Of a DNA stretch of 9,557 nucleotides, positions 1-7,068 are shown in pieces; the stretch's first letter is position 1; each line of letters opens with the position of its first letter. The notes under the pieces are model-generated. The model made no database searches. It had not been told where the DNA came from and worked only from the letters and a program-made list of their open reading frames with translations. The stretch is from an uncultured Bacillota bacterium (GTDB lineage Bacteria > Bacillota_I > Bacilli_A > RF39 > UBA660), in NCBI GenBank assembly GCA_947179265.1, contig CAMXBB010000033.1:1-9557 (forward strand), read 5' to 3'. The position numbers were made by a program, and so were the translations under genes.

Positions 1-26
1 ATAATATATATATTACAGGTGATAAT

Positions 27-977
27 ATGAAAAAGGTAGTAATCTTTGGTGGTGGAACTGGACTTTCACAAATACTAAAAGGTTTAAAATTATTCCCAGT
101 AGATGTAACAGCAATTGTAACGGTTGCTGATAATGGACGTAGTACTGGAAGATTAAGAAAAGATTTGCATATTCCAGCAGTTGGGGATATATCAAAGGTT
201 TTACTTTCGATGTCGAATGCTAGTAATGAAGTAAAAGAGTTGATGAACTATCGTTTTAAGGATAGTTCACAGTTAGAAACGCATTCTATAAAAAATCTTA
301 TCTTAGCAGCTTTATTAGATATTAAAGGGGATTTTAAAGGATCAATACCTGTTCTTATAAGAATGTTAGATATTAAAGGAAATGTTTTACCTATAACAGA
401 AGAGAATGTTAATCTAATTGGTGTAACTAAGGATGGTAAAGAGATTATTGGTGAAGAGAGTATTACTAAGAGTTCATCGATAATTGAAAGAGTAAAATAT
501 GATAAAGAAATAGAAGTATCTGATGATATAAAGAAAGCTCTTAAAGATGCAGATTTAATAGTTTTCTCTTCTGGTTCTTTACTTACAAGTATATCTCCAA
601 ATCTAGTAATTGATGGAATCGTTAGTGCGATAAAAGATGCTAAAGCTAAGAAGTTATATGTATGTAATTTAGTAACGCAACCTGGAGAAACTGATGATTT
701 TAAAGTATCTGATCATATTAAATATTTAGAAAAGTATTTGGGCGAAAGAACAATTGATGCAGTAATCGCTAATGATGCTAAGATAAGTTCTTATATTGCT
801 AAGAAGTATGCATCTTTAGAACAAAAAGATCCAGTTAAATTAGATGAAGCTGTACTAAAGAAAATGAGTATTGAAGTAATCAAAGATAAATTATGGAAAG
901 TTGAAGATAATGTCTTAAGACATGATTCATTAAAAACGGCTTATTTAATATTCTCTTATTTGATGCAAGAAGAGTAG
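27..977 (+). CDS. yvcK: YvcK family (gluconeogenesis factor, CofD-like) protein
   Basis: This is a 316-residue cytoplasmic protein of the YvcK/CofD-like family, close to the usual family length. Family members bind UDP-sugars and are needed for growth on gluconeogenic carbon sources and for normal cell shape and wall synthesis in Bacillus and relatives. Visible motifs are the N-terminal nucleotide-binding GGGTGL (residues 8-13), a VTVADNGRSTGRLR-type loop (31-44; usual form VTVADDGGSSGRLR), GDISKVL (53-59), the SGSLLTSISPNL segment (182-193) and VCNLVTQPGETDDF (212-225). The loop changes DDGGSS to DNGRST and the usual GHSFGN to THSIKN, so this is a divergent member. The ATG at 27 follows AGGTGAT by 3 nt, which makes the start secure. 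The next gene starts 1 nt after the stop, implying co-transcription. An upstream rapZ would be expected but lies outside the window. Family assignment is firm; the detailed role is inferred from relatives. Confidence 0.95.
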   Translation: MKKVVIFGGGTGLSQILKGLKLFPVDVTAIVTVADNGRSTGRLRKDLHIPAVGDISKVLLSMSNASNEVKELMNYRFKDSSQLETHSIKNLILAALLDIKGDFKGSIPVLIRMLDIKGNVLPITEENVNLIGVTKDGKEIIGEESITKSSSIIERVKYDKEIEVSDDIKKALKDADLIVFSSGSLLTSISPNLVIDGIVSAIKDAKAKKLYVCNLVTQPGETDDFKVSDHIKYLEKYLGERTIDAVIANDAKISSYIAKKYASLEQKDPVKLDEAVLKKMSIEVIKDKLWKVEDNVLRHDSLKTAYLIFSYLMQEE

Positions 978-978
978 T

Positions 979-1620
979 ATGAAACTTTGTAAGATAATAT
1001 ATAAATATATCAATGAATTTATCGATGAAGAGAAATTGATCGAAGAATTAGTAAGTCTCAAAGAAGATCTAAGAGAATATACCGAAGAGTTAGATGAATT
1101 AATTAGCAAGATAAGAGAGATACTAAATAACCATAGTGGAAAAATGATGCGTTATCAATATACATATAATTTAGTTATTAATAATGAGTTATATTTAAAA
1201 CTTGCAAATGACATGACGAACTATGAATTAATGGACATGATAACTTCTTATATGATGGTTCATAATGTTCCTTCAATCGATCAAGAATTATTTGATGAAT
1301 TAGTATTAGAAGCAATTAATAATGGTAAGTCTCCTAAAGAAGAATGTTGGAGACTCGCTACCAATTATTCACGTTACAATTTTAATTTTCAAAAGATTAT
1401 CGATTACTTTATCGAAATAAGAGATGTATATTATTTAGGAGAACTTATATCAGCAGCAAGCGAAGCTTTAGATATTAAAAGTATAATGCATCAAGTAATA
1501 GAAACCAAAGATTATAAATTTATAAAAGCAGTTAGAGATAATTTTGTTATTAATTCATATATTGAAAAAGAGGAATTGGATATTTTTATAGAGGAGCTAA
1601 GAAACGCAAATATTGAATGA
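979..1620 (+). CDS. Helical protein of unknown function, coupled to yvcK
   Basis: I do not recognise this 213-residue protein. It starts one base after the yvcK stop and has only a weak AGAAGAG-like site inside the end of yvcK, so translational coupling is likely. It has no signal peptide or membrane segment and should be cytoplasmic. Residues about 12-50 are rich in Glu, Leu and Lys and look like a helical hairpin or short coiled coil. The rest also reads as alpha-helical and acidic, with repeated aromatic/acidic helices such as NFQKIIDYFIEIRDVYYLGE, which could be a helical-repeat fold. In many Firmicutes whiA directly follows yvcK; here this gene takes that place. Its base composition and start context resemble its neighbours, so there is no sign of recent transfer. 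The TGA stop lies in the loop of a terminator hairpin. The open frame is convincing; the function is unknown. Confidence 0.82.
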   Translation: MKLCKIIYKYINEFIDEEKLIEELVSLKEDLREYTEELDELISKIREILNNHSGKMMRYQYTYNLVINNELYLKLANDMTNYELMDMITSYMMVHNVPSIDQELFDELVLEAINNGKSPKEECWRLATNYSRYNFNFQKIIDYFIEIRDVYYLGELISAASEALDIKSIMHQVIETKDYKFIKAVRDNFVINSYIEKEELDIFIEELRNANIE

Positions 1621-1635
1621 TATTTGCCTTTTTTT
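1606..1635 (+). terminator. Rho-independent terminator overlapping the end of the 979-1620 gene
   Basis: A perfect 8-bp stem, GCAAATAT (1606-1613) with ATATTTGC (1620-1627), encloses a 6-nt loop TGAATG and is followed by C and seven T. The TGA stop of the upstream gene (1618-1620) spans the loop and first stem base, so the terminator partly overlaps coding sequence. It should end the yvcK operon. Confidence 0.85.
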
Positions 1636-1652
1636 ATTGGAAAAAAAGTTGT

Positions 1653-1681
1653 TTGACTTTCAATTTGCTTTAAATTATAAT
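1653..1681 (+). promoter_or_regulatory. SigA-type promoter for the leucine-rich-repeat gene
   Basis: TTGACT (1653-1658) and TATAAT (1676-1681) are separated by exactly 17 bp, giving 11 of 12 consensus bases. The start of transcription would be near 1688, leaving a leader of about 19 nt before the ATG at 1707. This is the best promoter in the window and makes the downstream gene its own transcription unit. Confidence 0.85.
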
Positions 1682-1693
1682 ACTAAAACAAAA

Positions 1694-1702
1694 GAGCGTG
1701 AT
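1694..1702 (+). promoter_or_regulatory. Ribosome binding site that decides the start of the LRR gene
   Basis: GAGCGTGAT lies 4 nt before the ATG at 1707 and resembles the AGGTGAT sites that precede the other genes here by 3-5 nt. An in-frame GTG at 1698 lies inside this site and has no site of its own, so ATG 1707 is the preferred start. Confidence 0.7.
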
Positions 1703-1706
1703 AAAA

Positions 1707-3887
1707 ATGGGTAAAAAATATGGAAAGAATTGGAATGTTAGAAATGATTTCTTGATAGCATATTATGGTGATGATAAGTATGTCGATGTTCCAGAAGGTA
1801 TGAAAGCGATAACAGGAGAGCGATATTATAATTGTGTTGAAGTTATAAAGCTTTCTTTGCCATCAAGTTTATGGGGAATCAGTGCTTTAACAAAGGTTTT
1901 TGAGGCAAGAGAGATATCTTTAACAGATAATATTAGCTATATAGAAAAAGGTGCAATAACTTCCTATACTAAAAAGCTTTGCATTAATAATATTCATGGT
2001 AATGCTCTTGTGATTTTAAATATATTAGCTTATGAATGTAGTTTTGCTTTTCTATATTTTGATACTATAACAATTACAGGTCAAAAGTTAACTGAAAAAG
2101 AGTTAGAATATTTAGATGAATTAGTTGCTCTAAGTGAAAAACAAGAGAATAGAAGAAGATACTTTGAATTAATTAATAGTGATGAGCCAGATATCTTACC
2201 TTATAAAATAGCAGGTTTTGAATTTGTCGATATGGATTTAGAATTTGCCGAAATACCTGAAGGAACAGAAACAATTGGATATGGGGCTTACAAACATAAT
2301 AAAATTAAATCTTTATCCCTTCCATCGAGTGTTAAAGTTATTTGTCATCGTGCATTTGAAGATAATCCATTAGAAAAAGTTGTTATGTATGATAGTGTTG
2401 AAATTATCGGACATAATTCATTCCCTAGTACAATTAAAGAGTTACATATTGTAAATGAAAATGGTCGAGCTTCTGAGCTATTAAAAAATTGGCATCGCGA
2501 AAGAAGATTATATAAGTTCAGTTTTGAGCGTATCGTAATATATGGTGAACCTCTTAATCTTGCTGAGATGGCAGAGCTTTATAGAATGACTAGAAAATTA
2601 GTACATATTTCTTTATTACCATTAGAAGATTTTATAGTTCCTAAAGATACTAAAGAGGAATTTAATGATGATGAAGAGTTAAGAACTCTATTTCAAAAAT
2701 TAGAAGAACTTAAAAGCATGTTAGATTTGGAAAATAGAAAAAATTTAACTACCAAAGTTCAAGTATTAATTAATCAATATCATAAGGATTTAGAAGGTCA
2801 AAAAAATAAATTATCATTTAATAGTCCTTTAAAATTAGAATCAAGTCCTGAAATGATTAGAGATACTTTTATAAACAAATTAGAAGCTTTAATCTTTAGT
2901 GTTTACTCTGAAGAATATAAAGAATTATTAGCTAAAATAAATGGTTATGAGGATGCTTACAATGGAAAGCAAATTCCAGATAATAGTTCTGATAGAGTAT
3001 ATGGAATGATTGATGTCTTTAAAAGAAATAATGATACACAAGGACTAGAGGAGTTAAAAAATGTATGTGACAATACTAAAAAAAGAATTTCAACTTATTT
3101 TAGTAGTCAAGTAAGTAATACTCCTCTAATAAGTTTAGATGGTGATATTAAAGGAAACTTTGATAAAGAAATCGATAGAATATATTTAAGAGCTGCAAGA
3201 ATAATTGAAATCGAAAATCTATTTAGTGGGAATGATGAATCTTTATTAGGTCAAAATATCCATAATCTTCTAAATACTATAAGTAAGTTATCGGAAGTTG
3301 ATAGATTAGCTTGTCTTAAAGAATTTAATGATATTATCAGTCCTTATCGTATCACATTAATACAAAATACGGAGTTTACTATTGATAATATTGAAAATGA
3401 ATTGATAAACTCTTTATTACCATTTATTGGACATGTTAACACTATACCCCCTGTTACAAACTTAGAAGAATCATTAGGTGTTTTAGAAAGACTTTTAGTA
3501 TTATTCACAGATACTAAACAAGTAGCATCTTCTAGTAGTTTTCTTGAAAGTCTTATCTTGGATTTAAGAGAGTTACTTAATAGCGAAACTTTAACTGATG
3601 AAGAAAAAAAATTATTATATTCTCAAGTTGTAGATACGATTACTTCTTGGAAAGATAGAATAATAAATGATGGAGAGCATGCTTTTGAAAATAATTCTTT
3701 TGATTATTTAGCAGATGAAGCTAATAAGTGTGGTATCATAATGCCAGAGAAAATTTCTATAGAAAATAAAAATTTACAATTAGAAATTATTATTATGAGT
3801 AGTTTAATGAGTATCAAGCAAAAAGTGGAAAGTTCAATATCAACTACTAAAGCTTGTAATGAGTTGATGAAAGCCTTAAAAAAATAG
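1707..3887 (+). CDS. BspA-like leucine-rich-repeat protein with long helical C-terminus, apparently cytoplasmic
   Basis: This 726-residue protein starts at ATG 1707 rather than the in-frame GTG at 1698, which lies within the ribosome binding site. Residues about 25-90 and 166-261 hold degenerate LRR_5/BspA-type repeats, recognisable from phrases such as VPEGMKAI, IPEGTETIGYGAY, LSLPSSVKVICHRAFEDN and MYDSVEIIGHNSF. A short charged helical insert (about 130-160) separates the two blocks. From about residue 290 to the end the sequence is acidic/lysine-rich and predominantly helical, with coiled-coil-like stretches (for example 305-345) and no recognised domain. There is no signal peptide, membrane segment or cell-wall anchor. 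That is unusual, because BspA-like proteins are normally surface proteins; an intracellular scaffold or binding role is only a guess. It has its own strong promoter and is closed by a terminator. LRR assignment is fairly secure; function is unknown. Confidence 0.85.
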   Translation: MGKKYGKNWNVRNDFLIAYYGDDKYVDVPEGMKAITGERYYNCVEVIKLSLPSSLWGISALTKVFEAREISLTDNISYIEKGAITSYTKKLCINNIHGNALVILNILAYECSFAFLYFDTITITGQKLTEKELEYLDELVALSEKQENRRRYFELINSDEPDILPYKIAGFEFVDMDLEFAEIPEGTETIGYGAYKHNKIKSLSLPSSVKVICHRAFEDNPLEKVVMYDSVEIIGHNSFPSTIKELHIVNENGRASELLKNWHRERRLYKFSFERIVIYGEPLNLAEMAELYRMTRKLVHISLLPLEDFIVPKDTKEEFNDDEELRTLFQKLEELKSMLDLENRKNLTTKVQVLINQYHKDLEGQKNKLSFNSPLKLESSPEMIRDTFINKLEALIFSVYSEEYKELLAKINGYEDAYNGKQIPDNSSDRVYGMIDVFKRNNDTQGLEELKNVCDNTKKRISTYFSSQVSNTPLISLDGDIKGNFDKEIDRIYLRAARIIEIENLFSGNDESLLGQNIHNLLNTISKLSEVDRLACLKEFNDIISPYRITLIQNTEFTIDNIENELINSLLPFIGHVNTIPPVTNLEESLGVLERLLVLFTDTKQVASSSSFLESLILDLRELLNSETLTDEEKKLLYSQVVDTITSWKDRIINDGEHAFENNSFDYLADEANKCGIIMPEKISIENKNLQLEIIIMSSLMSIKQKVESSISTTKACNELMKALKK

Positions 3888-3905
3888 TTAGAAAAATTAT
3901 TAATT

Positions 3906-3939
3906 AAAATTCCAATATTTTTGGAATTTTTATCTTTTT
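3906..3939 (+). terminator. Rho-independent terminator after the LRR gene
   Basis: AAAATTCCAA (3906-3915) pairs perfectly with TTGGAATTTT (3921-3930) around the 5-nt loop TATTT, followed by TATCTTTTT. It lies 19 nt after the stop. Its right arm also supplies the candidate -35 of the whiA promoter. Confidence 0.82.
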
Positions 3940-3949
3940 ATGATAAAAT
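3921..3949 (+). promoter_or_regulatory. Candidate extended -10 promoter for whiA
   Basis: TGATAAAAT (3941-3949) is an extended -10 (TG-N-TAAAAT). With 17-bp spacing the -35 is TTGGAA (3921-3926), which is exactly the right arm of the preceding terminator. Transcription would start near 3956, giving a leader of about 16 nt that consists mainly of the ribosome binding site. The -10 is good and the -35 is weak. Confidence 0.55.
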
Positions 3950-3971
3950 TTCTTTTAGGAAGTGATTATAT

Positions 3972-4883
3972 ATGGCTTCATTTACAACGCAAATAAAGGA
4001 TGAAATAACTAAGATTGAAACCTTAAGAGTTGAATCTTTAGCTGAGGTATGTGCATATATTAAGACCAGTGGAATAATCAAAGAAAATGAATTATTTTTA
4101 TTCATTGAAAATGCCAGTGTAGCTAGGAGAATGTTTAATCTAATTAAGAGATTATATAAGATTAATATTAAATTAACTATCCGTACTCAAAAACGTTTTA
4201 CAACTAAGACGATGTATATTTTAGAGATTAAGGAGAGTGTTGATGAGATATTAGCTGATGTTAATCTATGCGTTAAACAAATTTTAGATTATAGTGATGA
4301 AGAAAGAGCATCATTTATTAAAGGTATTTTCTTAGCATGTGGATCTATCAATGATCCATCTAAAAGTAAATATCATCTAGAACTTTTAGTTAATGAAGAA
4401 GACTTTGCCGTTTTAACTAATAAATTACTTTTATCTTTAAATTTCTCTAGTAAAATATTAAAAAGAGATAAAGGATATATGGTATATATAAAAGCATCTG
4501 AAGAGATAAGTGATTTTATAAAGATGTTAGGTGCTATTACTTCTTTATTCTATTATGAGGATATAAGAATCTATCGTGATCATAAGAATATGGTGAATCG
4601 CCTAAATAATTGTGAACAAGCTAATGTTGAAAAATCGATGAAGACATGTAATGAACAATTAGCAAACATAAAATATTTGAGAGAAAATGATTTATTAACG
4701 CTTTTGGATGAGAAAATGATGACTGTTATTGAGTATCGTGAAAAATATCCTGAAACTACGATGAGTGAACTAGCTGATATAATAACAATGGAAACAGAGT
4801 ATAAAATAACTAAATCAGGTATTAATCATCATTTTAGAAAGATAAAAGAACTTGTAGAAAAAAATAAAGATATTGATAAATAA
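3972..4883 (+). CDS. whiA: WhiA family DNA-binding regulator
   Basis: This is a 303-residue WhiA (DUF199) protein of normal length. WhiA joins an N-terminal domain with a degenerate LAGLIDADG homing-endonuclease fold to a C-terminal helix-turn-helix. It controls sporulation genes in Streptomyces and affects cell division and chromosome segregation in Bacillus. Residues about 1-205 match the endonuclease-like part, including FIKGIFLACGSINDPS (115-130) followed by KYHLEL. The linker carries the family signature NRLNNCEQANVEKS (209-222). Residues about 255-297 form the helix-turn-helix, with MSELADII and KSGINHHFRKIKEL. The N-terminus is divergent compared with Bacillus WhiA. AGGAAGTGAT (3957-3966) lies 5 nt before the ATG. 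It is separated from yvcK by two unrelated genes rather than being adjacent, and it converges on clpP. The target genes cannot be read from this window. Confidence 0.95.
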   Translation: MASFTTQIKDEITKIETLRVESLAEVCAYIKTSGIIKENELFLFIENASVARRMFNLIKRLYKINIKLTIRTQKRFTTKTMYILEIKESVDEILADVNLCVKQILDYSDEERASFIKGIFLACGSINDPSKSKYHLELLVNEEDFAVLTNKLLLSLNFSSKILKRDKGYMVYIKASEEISDFIKMLGAITSLFYYEDIRIYRDHKNMVNRLNNCEQANVEKSMKTCNEQLANIKYLRENDLLTLLDEKMMTVIEYREKYPETTMSELADIITMETEYKITKSGINHHFRKIKELVEKNKDIDK

Positions 4884-4902
4884 AGCATTAAATTAAGATA
4901 AT

Positions 4903-4928
4903 AAAACCAAACATTAAGTTTGGTTTTT
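4903..4928. terminator. Bidirectional terminator between convergent whiA and clpP
   Basis: AAAACCAAAC (4903-4912) pairs perfectly with GTTTGGTTTT (4918-4927) around a 5-nt loop. T-rich sequence follows on the plus strand. On the minus strand the hairpin is followed by TTTTATTAT. The loop contains the clpP stop codon (4914-4916), and the right arm encodes the last ClpP residues. One hairpin therefore appears to serve both genes. Confidence 0.82.
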
Positions 4929-5498
4929 ATGTGTAATGATCTTATCTACGATACCATAATCAAGAGCTTCTTCGGCACTCATATAATAATCTCTAGAAGT
5001 ATCATTATTGATTTTCTTTATTGATTTATTAGTATTCTTAGCAAGTATTTTATTTAATCTTTCTCGAAGTTTAAGGATATGGTCAGCTTGTATTTTGATC
5101 TCCGTTGCTTGACCTTTAGATCCACCTAATACTTCATGAATCATTATTTCGGTATTAGTTAAACTAAATCTTTTTCCTGGAGCACCAGATGATAATAAAA
5201 AGGCTCCCATGCTAGCGCAAAGGCCAACTCCAATAGTAGATACATCGGATGCAATAAAATTCATCGTATCATATATGGCAAGCCCGGATGACACGCTTCC
5301 TCCAGGAGAATTGATGTATAATGAAATATCTTCATTATTTAAAGAATCTAAATAGAGTAGTGATGATACAACAATACTAGCAAGATTATCATCAATTTCT
5401 CCATTTATGAAAATTATACGATCATTTAATAAACGTGAGTATAAATCCATTACGGCATTTCCATCATTTGTTCTTTCTAAAACTGTTGGTATTAACAT
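4914..5498 (-). CDS. clpP: ATP-dependent Clp protease proteolytic subunit ClpP
   Basis: This 194-residue serine peptidase is full length. ClpP forms a double heptameric chamber in the cytoplasm that degrades proteins unfolded by ClpX, ClpC or similar ATPases. The catalytic triad is visible: Ser96 in GLCASMGAF, His121 in MIHEVLGG and Asp170 in TSRDYYMS. The substrate-binding glycine segment INSPGGSVSSG (62-72) and AEEALDYGIVDKI near the C-terminus also match the family. The sequence after the catalytic His is EVLGG rather than the common QPLGG, a mild deviation. TAGGTGAT lies 4 nt before the ATG. I saw no CtsR heptamer repeat or CIRCE element upstream, so heat-shock control of the usual Firmicutes kind is not evident. 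The gene is convergent with whiA and divergent from the nucleoside kinase gene. Confidence 0.97.
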   Translation of the reverse strand: MLIPTVLERTNDGNAVMDLYSRLLNDRIIFINGEIDDNLASIVVSSLLYLDSLNNEDISLYINSPGGSVSSGLAIYDTMNFIASDVSTIGVGLCASMGAFLLSSGAPGKRFSLTNTEIMIHEVLGGSKGQATEIKIQADHILKLRERLNKILAKNTNKSIKKINNDTSRDYYMSAEEALDYGIVDKIITHKNQT

Positions 5499-5518
5499 TT
5501 TATCACCTATTATATTTT

Positions 5519-5547
5519 AGTATTTATTAATCATTTTATGATGTGAA
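5519..5547 (-). promoter_or_regulatory. Candidate clpP promoter
   Basis: Read on the minus strand, TTCACA (5547-5542) and AATACT (5524-5519) are 17 bp apart, and the implied leader of about 13 nt fits the short leaders elsewhere in the window. The -10 matches only 4 of 6 consensus bases. Better -10 sequences nearby (TAAAAT 5519-5514, TATAAT 5514-5509) lie so close to the ribosome binding site that they would give almost no leader. The choice is uncertain. Confidence 0.3.
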
Positions 5548-5577
5548 GTATTGACAGAAAAACACAAAATTAGTCGT

Positions 5578-5635
5578 TAAATGAATATAAAGATGATATA
5601 ATAAATAATAGGTGATACTAAATGAATATAAAGAT
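5578..5635 (+). repeat. 17-bp direct repeat spanning the kinase promoter and start codon
   Basis: TAAATGAATATAAAGAT occurs at 5578-5594 and again at 5619-5635, 41 bp apart. The second copy contains the true start codon of the kinase gene and its first codons. The first copy lies in the upstream spacer and abuts the extended -10. It also creates a six-codon open frame (ATG 5581 to TAA 5601) with no ribosome binding site. This looks like a local duplication of the gene's start. Confidence 0.7.
5594..5602 (+). promoter_or_regulatory. Extended -10 promoter for the nucleoside kinase-gap unit
   Basis: TGATATAAT (TG-N-TATAAT) lies 19 bp before the ATG at 5622, predicting a leader of about 13 nt. 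The sequence 17 bp upstream (TCGTTA) is a poor -35. A perfect TTGACA at 5551-5556 is 40 bp away and cannot pair with this -10. The identical nonamer precedes the gene at 8131. Confidence 0.55.
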
Positions 5636-7064
5636 ATATCAATCGGGGTTAAAGTTCATGTTTTGTAATGCACTAAAACGTCTTTATAATGCTGATGCTA
5701 TATTTCATCATAGTTTAGATAAAGGAATCTATGCTACTATTCAAGGAGATGTAGTAATCGATAAAGAAAAATTAGAGCGTATAAAACAACATATGATAAA
5801 GATGTCTAAAAGTAATATTCCTTTTAATAAAAAGGTGATTGATTCTAAAGAAGCTTATCTTTTCTTTATGAAAAAGAATCAAGTTGAAAAAGCTATTAAT
5901 ATTACTAATATTAGTAATGTAACGGTTTCTTTGTTTGAATTAGAAGGACAACATAATTATTTCTATTCACATGATATGCCAGCATCTACTGGTGAAATAG
6001 ATTTATTTGATTTATATTATATTAAAGATAATGAAGTAGTATTAGTATATCCTACTAATGGGGAGTTAATATTCGAATTTAGAAATAGAATCTATTCATC
6101 ATTTAGAGAATATAATGAATGGTTAAGAAAACTACATTTGAAATATGTAAGTGATGTAAATAAAATAGTTGCTGAAGGCAATATTGAAGATTTGATTAGA
6201 AAAAATGATATCATGGTTGATAATCATCTATATGATATCGCAAGAGATATTGTTAGTAAGGATAAGAGAATTGTTTTACTTGCTGGTCCAAGTAGTAGTG
6301 GTAAAACTACAACATCTAAAAAATTAAGCCTTTATCTATCTAGTTTAGGATATAATGCTTATCCAATTAGTCTAGATGATTTCTTCTTAAATAGAGGAGA
6401 AACACCATTAGATGAAGATGGTAATAAGGATTATGAATGTTTAGAGGCTTTAGATTTAGAACTATTTAATAATACATTAGATGCTTTATTAAATGGTGAA
6501 GAGGTAAAACTTCCTAGATTTAATTTTATCATTGGTGAAAAGGAATATATTACTGATCCTTTTAAGGTTAATGATACTGATATATTAGTAATTGAAGGAT
6601 TACATAGTATCAATCCTAGACTTATTAAAAGTGATTTATCTGATATGTGTTATAAAGTATACATTAGTCCATTAACACCATTAAATGTTGATAGACATAA
6701 TTATGTATCAACAACAGATAATCGTTTACTAAGAAGGATAATTAGAGACTTTAGAACTAGAGGTCGTTCATGTGTAGCAAGTTTAGCAACATGGGCAAGT
6801 GTAAGAAGAGGAGAAGAGAAACATATATTCCCTTATACTGATACTGTTGATGCTATACTTAATACAGCATATGTATATGAACTTGGCGTATTAAAAGCAT
6901 ATGTTGAGCCACTTCTATATAGTGTTGATATTGATAGTGAATATTATTTTGAAGCTAGAAGGCTTATTGATAATTTAAAGACTTTTTATACTATACCATC
7001 TGAGTATGTAAGTCATGATAATCTTTTAAGAGAATTTATAGGTGGATCAAATTTTGAGGAGTGA
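5622..7064 (+). CDS. Uridine kinase-like nucleoside kinase with N-terminal tRNA-synthetase-type additional domain
   Basis: This 480-residue protein combines two parts. Residues about 8-170 resemble the 'second additional domain' of threonyl-tRNA synthetase, as in known two-part nucleoside kinases: YQSGLKFMFCNALKRLY, then FHHSLDKGIYATI, then PFNKKVIDSKEAYLFF. Residues about 210-460 are a P-loop phosphoribulokinase/uridine kinase domain with Walker A GPSSSGKT (222-229), catalytic-type Asp-Asp in SLDDFF (252-253), EGLHS (325-329) and RRIIRDFRTRGRS (371-383). The expected activity is phosphorylation of a nucleoside such as uridine in cytoplasmic salvage; the exact substrate is not readable. Relatives I know are about 550 residues and begin with a TGS domain, which is absent here. 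TAGGTGAT lies just before the ATG. gap follows after 4 nt, so both are probably on one transcript. Confidence 0.88.
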   Translation: MNIKIYQSGLKFMFCNALKRLYNADAIFHHSLDKGIYATIQGDVVIDKEKLERIKQHMIKMSKSNIPFNKKVIDSKEAYLFFMKKNQVEKAINITNISNVTVSLFELEGQHNYFYSHDMPASTGEIDLFDLYYIKDNEVVLVYPTNGELIFEFRNRIYSSFREYNEWLRKLHLKYVSDVNKIVAEGNIEDLIRKNDIMVDNHLYDIARDIVSKDKRIVLLAGPSSSGKTTTSKKLSLYLSSLGYNAYPISLDDFFLNRGETPLDEDGNKDYECLEALDLELFNNTLDALLNGEEVKLPRFNFIIGEKEYITDPFKVNDTDILVIEGLHSINPRLIKSDLSDMCYKVYISPLTPLNVDRHNYVSTTDNRLLRRIIRDFRTRGRSCVASLATWASVRRGEEKHIFPYTDTVDAILNTAYVYELGVLKAYVEPLLYSVDIDSEYYFEARRLIDNLKTFYTIPSEYVSHDNLLREFIGGSNFEE

Positions 7065-7065
7065 T
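7056..7065 (+). promoter_or_regulatory. Ribosome binding site that decides the gap start
   Basis: GAGGAGTGAT overlaps the TGA stop of the kinase gene and sits 3 nt before ATG 7069. The in-frame GTG at 7042 would add nine residues (MDQILRSDR) before the conserved MKKVAINGFGRIGR start and has no such site. ATG 7069 is therefore chosen. Confidence 0.88.
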
Positions 7066-7068
7066 AGA

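Noticed and set aside
13..195. 60-codon open frame on the minus strand
   Set aside because: It lies antisense within yvcK, has no ribosome binding site, and its leucine/histidine-rich product is typical of a shadow frame.
1698..1706. GTG start for the LRR gene at 1698
   Set aside because: The GTG is inside the GAGCGTGAT ribosome binding site; ATG 1707 has correct spacing.
5551..5556. Perfect TTGACA as the -35 of the kinase gene
   Set aside because: It is 40 bp from the TATAAT at 5597 and no acceptable -10 lies 15-19 bp downstream.
5501..5617. 13-bp inverted repeat TATCACCTATTAT / ATAATAGGTGATA flanking the clpP-kinase spacer
   Set aside because: The arms are the similar ribosome binding sites of two divergent genes plus AT-rich flanks; spaced 91 bp apart they need no further explanation.
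5499..5621. CtsR or CIRCE heat-shock operator upstream of clpP
   Set aside because: I looked for GGTCAAA-type heptamers and for the TTAGCACTC/GAGTGCTAA pair and found neither.
6431..6613. 60-codon open frame on the minus strand
   Set aside because: It is antisense to the kinase domain, whose frame is clearly the real one.
7042..7068. GTG start for gap at 7042
   Set aside because: It would add nine non-conserved residues overlapping the kinase gene; ATG 7069 has a strong site and matches the family N-terminus.
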